Assembly (NCBI GenBank): GCA_023213235.1 | Contig: CP096137.1 | Location: 1,065,587 to 1,129,586 of the forward strand | Direction of reading: 5' to 3' | DNA length: 64,000 nt | Source: Elusimicrobiota bacterium | GTDB taxonomy: Bacteria; Elusimicrobiota; Elusimicrobia; UBA1565; UBA9628 | In this document: positions 63,939 to 64,000 of the stretch, in pieces | Position numbering within the stretch: the stretch's first letter is position 1 | Layout: the number at the start of each line of letters is the position of its first letter | Notes under the pieces: model-generated | Seen by the model: only the letters and a program-made list of their open reading frames with translations | What the model was told of the DNA's origin: nothing | The model's database searches: none | Made by a program: the position numbers and the translations under genes

Positions 63939-63944
63939 TACACT
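63939..63944 (+). promoter_or_regulatory. -10-like element (TACACT)
   Basis: TACACT lies 7 bases before the ATG at 63952. Confidence 0.4.
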
Positions 63945-63951
63945 TTCCTCA

Positions 63952-64000
63952 ATGATCAAACGCCTCGTCGCCTCGACCGTCATCGTCGCTCTCGCCCTGC
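63952..64000 (+). CDS. Start of a secreted or membrane protein (cut by the window end)
   Basis: The first 16 codons read MIKRLVASTVIVALAL, a basic start followed by a hydrophobic core, as in a signal peptide. The rest lies outside the window, so no function can be given. Confidence 0.5.
   Translation, partial: MIKRLVASTVIVALAL

Noticed and set aside
1..64000. CRISPR array, rRNA, prophage or toxin-antitoxin genes
   Set aside because: I looked for regular repeats, rRNA motifs and phage structural genes and saw none.

Overview
The window is a high-GC stretch of a diderm bacterial chromosome, densely packed, with no gene-free gap above 300 bases. Outer-membrane polysaccharide export, beta-barrel proteins, lipoproteins, type IV pilus genes and a full 14-subunit complex I point to a Gram-negative free-living bacterium. 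The mix resembles high-GC Elusimicrobiota, but that placement is an inference from gene content and cannot be proved here. No rRNA, CRISPR array or prophage was seen.

Layout. 31-2707: malate dehydrogenase, type III pantothenate kinase and two small membrane proteins, closed by a terminator. 2811-23642: an exopolysaccharide locus with an outer-membrane barrel, Wza-like export lipoprotein, Wzz/BY-kinase, three polymerase/ligase-like membrane proteins, a Wzx flippase, six glycosyltransferases, a beta-helix protein, a DegT aminotransferase, a PglC-type initiating transferase and a PglF/WbpM-type 4,6-dehydratase. The dehydratase gene is split by a complete IS256-family element (21364-22789) with an 8-bp target duplication. 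23639-33719: a low-molecular-weight tyrosine phosphatase, more surface-glycan genes, a response-regulator/PilB fusion ATPase, a nucleotide-sugar dehydrogenase plus epimerase, and a TMTC-like protein. 33751-35838: smpB, tRNA-Leu, a PilA-type pilin with a consensus promoter, and prepilin peptidase. 35835-42477: membrane glycosyltransferase-like genes, tRNA-Ser and a YfhO-type protein. 42443-46501: an MBL hydrolase, a response regulator, an LPG-synthase-like protein and hypotheticals. 46552-60383: nuoJKLMN followed by nuoABCDEFGHI, then a prohibitin gene. 60456-64000: small proteins including a class III-signal pilin candidate, a diadenylate cyclase with a DHH phosphodiesterase, a lipoprotein and the start of a secreted protein.

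How the genes work together. Genes 4101-20208 abut or overlap by a few bases and look like one 16-kb operon for building, flipping, polymerising and exporting a polysaccharide. The dehydratase and the 29-31 kb dehydrogenase/epimerase would supply modified sugars. The pilus parts (assembly ATPase, pilin, peptidase) are scattered but complementary. The nuo genes form one operon.

Two global properties matter to any user. First, about 33 frameshifts break 24 genes. Nearly all are explained by loss of one base, usually in a short G/C run, so they look like assembly errors rather than real decay. Second, many genes carry a -10-like hexamer only 5-9 bases before the start codon, often exactly 6, which suggests widespread leaderless transcription.
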